Under the pieces are notes generated by a model. The model was not told the DNA's origin and ran no database searches. It saw only the letters and a program-made list of their open reading frames with translations. Source: Flectonema sp. DT1601 (Eukaryota > Euglenozoa > Diplonemea > Diplonemida > Diplonemidae). Taken from it: a DNA stretch of 64,000 nt. The position numbers were made by a program, and so were the translations under genes. Positions 58,735 to 64,000 of the stretch are shown piece by piece; position 1 is the first letter of the stretch; each line of letters begins with the position of its first letter. Location: NCBI GenBank assembly GCA_964019425.1, contig OZ025852.1, positions 1-64,000 of the forward strand, written 5' to 3'.

Positions 58735-59874
58735 TTACTTTGAACGTTTGTATATCCTCGAAAGAAATATTTCAAACACGGTCCACGGGACTTGATTTGG
58801 AGTATTCTTGTAAGCCATCACTTTGTTGTACGATTCTTGTTCATATTTCTCAAATTGTTCCACAAGTTTAAGTTCTGTAAATATTTTTTTAATTTGTTTT
58901 TCTTCCTCAGAATCTACAACACATCTTCCGTAGTGTTCATCGAGAAATTCTTTTTGAACAGAAGAGGCTTTTGAGTACGCCTGAGTAAACAACCAAGAAC
59001 ACTTTTTATCCTGGATATCAGTACCAATCTTTCCAAGGATTTCTGGAGAAGCAAAACAGTCTAGAAAATCATCCTGAGCTTGAAAATAGACTCCGAGATC
59101 AATTAATATATTCCTGGTTGTGTCATAAGAGGATTCCTCAGATATGCCAGCGAGGATCATGGCACATGCAACTGGAAGGTAAAAAGAGTAGAATGCTGTT
59201 TTATAAGTCACAATGAGCTCCCATCTATTGGAAGTGAAGGAGCTGAGATCAAGATTGCAACACATCGTGTCGAGTAGCTGACCACATTCAGTTTGGAAGG
59301 TAGTTTCGAAGAACAGATCGAGAAGCTGAGGATACGTGTGACTGTTTTTAAAGTGATTTTTGAGAATTTTATAAGTGAGCATCTCAGTCATGAAGCCGTC
59401 GTTGATCGCAAGGAGACCGACTTCTTTTTTTTTATACCAACAAGCCTGACCTCTTCTTGTCTCTGATGAATCCATTATGTCATCAACCATAAGAAGCCAT
59501 GCTTGGGTCCATTCGATACACCATCCGAGTACTGCGAACTTACAAATCATGTCATTATCAAGTTTGATTCCCTTACTTTGAAACAGTTCTATTCCTGCAG
59601 TCACTGTCATCAGTCCTCGATTCATCTTCCCTCCTTCAAGGTTGTATTTTAACATTTTATTAACCCATTCAGTCTCACCTTCTGGTAGAGCGTAGTGAAT
59701 AGGCAGCTCATTTGTAATTTCAACAATCAACATATCACGGATAGATAAGAAAGACTCGACAGGTTTGTCATTGTCGTATAAAGGATATTGAATCGCTTTG
59801 GGTTTTCCTTTCTGTCTTCGCCATTCAGTAGCTGGGTATGATGCGATGTTATTACTTGCGATAGTCGGAGACAT
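58735..59874 (-). CDS. Farnesyl pyrophosphate synthase
   Basis: 379 aa, full length for eukaryotic FPPS. It condenses IPP with DMAPP and GPP to give FPP for sterols, dolichol and prenylation. GGKMNRG (81-87), the first Asp motif DDIMD (131-135) with RRGQACW, the second DDFLD (268-272), GTDIQDKKCSW and the C-terminal KRSK are all present. The residues at -5 and -4 before the first Asp motif are W126-L127 instead of the usual aromatic pair, which may loosen chain-length control. The start MSPTIASNN follows a pyrimidine tract and an AG about 20 nt upstream, a plausible SL acceptor. No mitochondrial presequence is obvious. Confidence 0.97.
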   Translation of the reverse strand: MSPTIASNNIASYPATEWRRQKGKPKAIQYPLYDNDKPVESFLSIRDMLIVEITNELPIHYALPEGETEWVNKMLKYNLEGGKMNRGLMTVTAGIELFQSKGIKLDNDMICKFAVLGWCIEWTQAWLLMVDDIMDSSETRRGQACWYKKKEVGLLAINDGFMTEMLTYKILKNHFKNSHTYPQLLDLFFETTFQTECGQLLDTMCCNLDLSSFTSNRWELIVTYKTAFYSFYLPVACAMILAGISEESSYDTTRNILIDLGVYFQAQDDFLDCFASPEILGKIGTDIQDKKCSWLFTQAYSKASSVQKEFLDEHYGRCVVDSEEEKQIKKIFTELKLVEQFEKYEQESYNKVMAYKNTPNQVPWTVFEIFLSRIYKRSK

Positions 59875-60119
59875 CTCTTGTTGTTTGTTTTAAAAAAAAA
59901 ACCTATTTTTTTTTTTTTTCAAAAAACAATAACTTTTTGAAAGAATTTCAAAGAAAGATACACAATTGGTGTTATGTGCGCAGTGCAGGGTACTTTTTAT
60001 TATTTTTTATTGTTCTTTTTTTTTGGTTTTGGTTTTTTTTGTTTTTTTTTCTTTGGGATAAACTAGTAATTCCACATAAAAGTTTGTGAAAATGTCAGAT
60101 CTCAACTCCGCAAGTAGAA

Positions 60120-60157
<38 letters not shown>

Positions 60158-60778
60158 AGTCCATTTCGGAAACTTGTGTTGAGATCCGACAGTTCCGTAA
60201 CACTTACGCGGAATTTCAGAGTTTTGCCCTTGTTTTTTTTTAAAAAAGAGGGATAACTATGAAACAAGAATACACTCATGGTAAGCATCAAAGGAACACA
60301 ATTACTAGCCAGCAAGGGTAAGCTGTGTACGTAACCGAAACTCATTGTTTCACTTATTAGTATTATTTATTTTTTTTTTTTTGAAAGAATTTACGGAAGG
60401 AACCAATTCACGGCCCCTCTTTTTTCAATTTGAGAGGAAAATCTATCGCACGATAAACACTAATCTTCTCTCTAATTAAGTAGAAGCACAACTGGTATAA
60501 AGTGCGTAACGAGAAGATTACTTTTGGCACTAAAAAAAAAACAGAATAGCCTGCATTCAATCAAGTTAGGAAAGGTGTTTTTTTGTGTAAGGTTGCTGAA
60601 CAAGGTGGGGGTAGCAAAGACTGCTTCTGTCCGTCAAACCTTTTTTTATTTTTCTTTTTCTTCTAAGTTTTTCATCATTTTTTCTTTTTTTTTTTTTTTT
60701 TTTTTTAAAGTAATTAAAATAAAACAAGTAAATATTATATTAGATTTCTGTATATCTCTCTCCTCCCTTATTTGTTAC
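59875..60778. other. Intergenic, no feature seen
   Basis: Rich in T- and A-runs (for example 60125-60155 and 60687-60706), stop-dense. It probably holds untranslated regions of the flanking genes. Confidence 0.4.
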
Positions 60779-61437
60779 CTACTCGAGGGACTCCACCCAA
60801 ATATCAACACCCAGTTGGGTGGCAACTTCCTCAATTCCTTCATCGATCGACACATCGCACACCTCTGGAGGAAGATCACAAATAATTCTCATTTTAAACA
60901 TTGGGTCATCAGTAAATGGCGCAGCGGCTGTGTTATTAGTTTTTTTTTTTTTTTTTTTTAAAATTCATGTCGTCGATGTTTTTTTTGTACACAAGAACAC
61001 ATACCCATTTCAGATGCGAAGTTTAAGATTCTTACCTTTCGTGATGACAAGTACTTAGTTACCAAAGCAACAATACCATTACGATCGTGACCAGTAATAC
61101 GAAGAACTTTAATAGCATGTTTGTATGGAACAACATAATTATCATCTGGGGAAGTAGATGGATGGATGCATACTTTCGCATCAGGGATCTCCTCAACGAG
61201 GGATCTCTTCAGTTGTTCAGCCTTTTCCATCGCACACTTATAGACGACCATTACAGATAATTCAGACCCGAGAACTGTTGCTCTGGAGGCTAAGATATCA
61301 CCTTCACCTTTTGTTAGTACGTCAGTTAGTTGTTCTAAGGTACTGTTTTTATGTGGACCTGCTAAGTGTACAACACACGCATCTGTCGAACTCCATCTCT
61401 TTTGGGTCAGGGGTCGGGATACGATTTTGCGAAACAT
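60779..61437 (-). CDS. GcvR-like ACT-domain protein, mitochondrial, two exons
   Basis: Exons 61437-61005 and 60927-60779 with a 77-nt GTATG...ACAG intron give 193 aa. The N-terminus MFRKIVSRPLTQKRWSS is a likely mitochondrial targeting peptide. Two ACT-type modules follow: CVVHLAGPHKNSTLEQLTDV and a second with VLRITGHDRNGIVALVTKYL. The second exon supplies AAAPFTDDPMFKMRIICDLP and a C-terminal EEVATQLGVDIWVESLE, the classic ending of the GcvR/glycine-cleavage regulator family. Without the splice the ORF would stop after MGMCSC. It probably senses a small molecule such as glycine. The target in a eukaryote is unknown. Confidence 0.87.
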
Positions 61438-61711
61438 TTCTATTGGTGTTGTCTGTGATGATAAATAAAAAATAAAAACTGGAAACTGATTGCCGTTGTT
61501 TGCACGAATGTCGTCAATTTTTCCTTTTTCCTGGAGAGAATAGAATAAGAAATTAAAACAGGATTGAGTACATTGAAATGAGATATCAGAACTTTACAAT
61601 TTCTTTTCACGAACGTACGTTCACTCTAAATACGACGACCCGAATGTTTACATTTTTTCTTTTATTGTTTGTTTGTTTTTATTTTTTCTTATTCCAGTAA
61701 ATATATATTCC

Positions 61712-62197
61712 TTACTTCTTTGGTTTTTTAGCTGGTTTCTTGGCTGGCTTCCTGCGCTTCTTCTTCTTGTCGCTAGAACTTGAAGAGTCGCTGGACTCGG
61801 TGGATGAGTCGCTGCTTTCATCTGAGGACTCGTCGCTGTCATCGTCGCTGTCATCGTCTGAGTCTCCAGCGAGCTTTCCAGTCTTTCCAATTAACTTCTT
61901 TTTGTCTACTAAATCACCTTTTAGAAGTTGTTTTACTAAATTCTTGTCTTCCTTCTGTAGTTCATCATATCCTTCAATGTCACTCACAGTCTTTTCGTCC
62001 TTCTTCGCATTCTTTATCTGGATTGCTGTAAAACAGCAGAGGTGTCGGTACCCCCAAACTAAGTCGTCTCCATCCCCAAAATGGTTAGACGCACCAATAC
62101 CAATTCTCAACTCCCCTTTCAGAATCTTTTGCTTACACTTCGCATTCTTACAACTAGCTTGAGACCCAGGGGCGTACTGTACTTTTAAAGGAGGCAT
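61712..62197 (-). CDS. Stand-alone PARP-type zinc-finger protein
   Basis: 161 aa. Residues 5-62 match a PARP/ligase III zinc finger (VQYAPGSQASCKNAKCKQKI, ELRIGIG, WGYRHLCCF), with the first ligand pair spaced C-x4-C, wider than the usual C-x2-C. The tail is an acidic Ser/Asp run ending in a Lys-rich stretch (KKKRRKPAKKPAKKPKK) that looks like a nuclear signal. It has no catalytic, BRCT or ligase domain. It probably binds DNA breaks or nicks in the nucleus. The same strand and close spacing fit the gene cluster. Confidence 0.87.
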   Translation of the reverse strand: MPPLKVQYAPGSQASCKNAKCKQKILKGELRIGIGASNHFGDGDDLVWGYRHLCCFTAIQIKNAKKDEKTVSDIEGYDELQKEDKNLVKQLLKGDLVDKKKLIGKTGKLAGDSDDDSDDDSDESSDESSDSSTESSDSSSSSDKKKKRRKPAKKPAKKPKK

Positions 62198-62637
62198 TTT
62201 TTCTACTTGTGGTCTGTGAATTGTGTTTTATTTAGTCACCTTTTTCGGGTTAGATAGAATCGAATGTGGTAACGCGTCTGAAAACGTATCTCCGAAGAGG
62301 TTCTTCTCCCACACAATTGACAGTTAATTTATAACAATGTTTTATGTGGTTATTATAACCTGGAATAGTGCACAGCATCACTCACCAACGTCTGTGGTGA
62401 TGCTATGTGGACCTAAACCAGACAACAAAAAAAATAAAAAAATAAAAAGAGAACCTCTTCAGCAGGATTTATAGTGTGAAAACTTTAAGGTTTCGTCTCA
62501 TTGAAAAGACAGAAACACTTACGGTGTTCGTGTGCTGAAAACAAACGAATCGAATAGCGGTTAATGAAAACAGCAGTTATGGAACAACACAATTCAGCAG
62601 CCAGAAGGTTTTTCTAATTGTCTTCTGCTGTCGATGA
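62198..62637. other. Intergenic, no feature seen
   Basis: AT-rich spacer, likely 5' region of the zinc-finger gene and 3' region of the small MGTC gene. No RNA gene was recognised. Confidence 0.4.
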
Positions 62638-62823
62638 TCAGTCGATCGTCTCTCCGTTGCTCTTCGGATTCGCAGATGCGTCTACTCTGGTCTCTTTAAC
62701 ATCTTTCCTCCAGTCAAAAGATCCCAAATATTGTCCTTCCTCTTCACTCGATTTTACTTTATTTTTCGAAGTTTTACTCTCTTTCTTTGATGCATCAGAA
62801 GAAGAACTGCTGCAGGTACCCAT
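62638..62823 (-). CDS. Small acylated MGTC-type protein
   Basis: 61 aa, starting MGTCSSSSSDASKKESK. The myristoylation/palmitoylation signal is the same as in the 183-aa protein at 52516-53067, and the remainder is Lys/Ser/Glu-rich and probably disordered. It ends SNGETID at TGA; the frame stays open for eight more codons. Low-complexity sequence lowers confidence, but the shared start argues that it is real. Confidence 0.55.
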   Translation of the reverse strand: MGTCSSSSSDASKKESKTSKNKVKSSEEEGQYLGSFDWRKDVKETRVDASANPKSNGETID

Positions 62824-64000
62824 TTTATTAATAAGAGAGGTGAAAATATGTTGTCGGTTTCGGGGAATGAACTGACTATTTTACTCAACTGTGTAGAATA
62901 TGAGGTTAGAAATATGTTATGGAAGTCACACAAGTTTTTTTTTTTTTTTTGTTGTTTTGTTTCTTTTTCTGACTTACAAAAAGGGGATTTTGTTGCTGGA
63001 TCCTCTCTTTGTTTCATTGAGTGCAAAACTGTAAAACAAAAAGAAAGGGAAAAGAAAAAAAAAAAGAAAAAAAAAAGGGAAAAACAAGTAAATTCATAAC
63101 CATTCATACGAAAGTACAGATACTGGAGTTTTTTTTGTTACCGCCTGGCTATTGCATAAGCAAAGGTTGACCTTGTCGTCAAAGAGAAGGGGGGTGTAGG
63201 CAGCTATTATTGTGCAGAAGAGGCGGTTATCACCTCTTCTCGTTTTTTTTTTTTTTTTTTTTTTTTCCCCTTTTCCCCCTTCATTTTTCTTTTCGTTCTC
63301 AGGCTTCTTTTCACGGTTTCGAAACAAGAAGATTGTAAGGTACATAATAATAATATAAAAATAGAAATAGAAAGGAAAAGGGTATAAAAAAGAAATCAAA
63401 AAAAAAAAAAAAAAAGTTGGGGAGGCAAAAACCATTTCTTTCAAATCTCGCAGGGGGGTTGTAGAAAGTGAGCGAAGGAGTAAAAGAACCTTTCGTGTAG
63501 TTATGTCTTTTTTTAAGAAAAAGATCGTAATTTTTCAGAACCGAACAACGTCATAGAATATCAGTTACAATTAAGAAAAGGTGGCCCTCCCTCCGAACAT
63601 TCAAAAAACAAAAAAAAATGCGGAATGGCTTACAACACATTTGGTTTCAATCACTGTACACGAAAGACAACTATGTTCTCAACCTCACGGCATGGGCGTC
63701 TGTCAGCAGGCTTCTCATGTGTCTCTTCGATCAGGAGCAGGTGTGTCTCGGATTTATTGCCGTGTAACAATTGCTACTTATCTAACGTGAATGAATGACT
63801 TTAAACACGATAGGGATGCTGATTAAAACACCCGTAAGAGGGAGACTTAATTGACCACACTCAGGTGCTATTTAAGGCACACAAACAGCTGATAGCCGGG
63901 TTAGGGGGTCTGCTCAAGTCTCCCCCAAAGCGGCTTCCCAGTTTGAGAACCTTACGAAAAGAAAAAAAATTTCACTAACAAGAATGAACCCTTCTGGTTC
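62824..64000. other. Intergenic, no confident gene
   Basis: AT-rich with several long T- and A-runs (62937-62951, 63050-63080, 63245-63266, 63399-63416). Frames found here are short or built from homopolymer runs. No RNA gene or repeat family was recognised. Confidence 0.4.

Overview
Nuclear DNA of a unicellular eukaryote, most likely a euglenozoan and probably a diplonemid. The strongest evidence is a 37-nt sequence on the minus strand at 15982-16018, found again at about 38928-38963. It begins CCAACGATTCTAAAGCTA and ends CAGTTTCTGTACTTTATTG. That 3' half is the spliced-leader (SL) end that I know from kinetoplastids, and the whole closely resembles the diplonemid SL exon as I remember it. 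Short GT-AG introns in host genes (68, 77 and 85 nt) fit a diplonemid better than a trypanosomatid. The genus cannot be fixed from the sequence.

Layout: 1-4568 is a nearly perfect 8-bp satellite (GCGGGTTT)n. 4569-6395 is a damaged Cys-rich gene (minus) whose 3' part stays open in frame into the satellite. 6440-38963 is a stack of about ten retroelements, all on the minus strand and each separated from the next by an oligo(A) or AT-rich tail: a 3' fragment; LINE A; an SL-tagged, polyadenylated retrocopy (F); a tRNA-derived SINE; a 5'-truncated copy of LINE D; LINE B; a truncated copy of LINE C; LINE C; a second SINE; LINE D. The stack ends 73 bp upstream of a plus-strand tRNA-Pro(TGG) gene. 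39.9-41.0 kb is a mosaic of LINE and leucine-rich-repeat (LRR) gene fragments. 41.0-50.2 kb is a tandem duplication of an LRR gene with its flanks; one unit is split by a further truncated LINE (E), for which the sister unit supplies the empty site. 52.5-62.8 kb holds ordinary host genes, all on the minus strand as expected of a polycistronic cluster: an MGTC-type acylated protein, a kelch protein, a WW protein, an ankyrin protein, farnesyl pyrophosphate synthase, a two-exon GcvR-like ACT protein, a PARP-type zinc-finger protein and a second short MGTC protein.

The most striking system is in LINEs B, C and D. In each, ORF1 and ORF2 lie in the same frame separated by one UGA followed by CU(U/A)GA(C/U). 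ORF2 has no AUG before its endonuclease domain, and a 2A ribosome-skipping peptide (AGDV[E/G]RNPGP) lies at its N-terminus. This suggests stop-codon readthrough followed by 2A separation as the way ORF2 is made. LINE A instead uses an AUGA stop/start overlap and has no 2A. B and D also carry SL sequence at their 5' ends, so their copies were made from trans-spliced mRNA.
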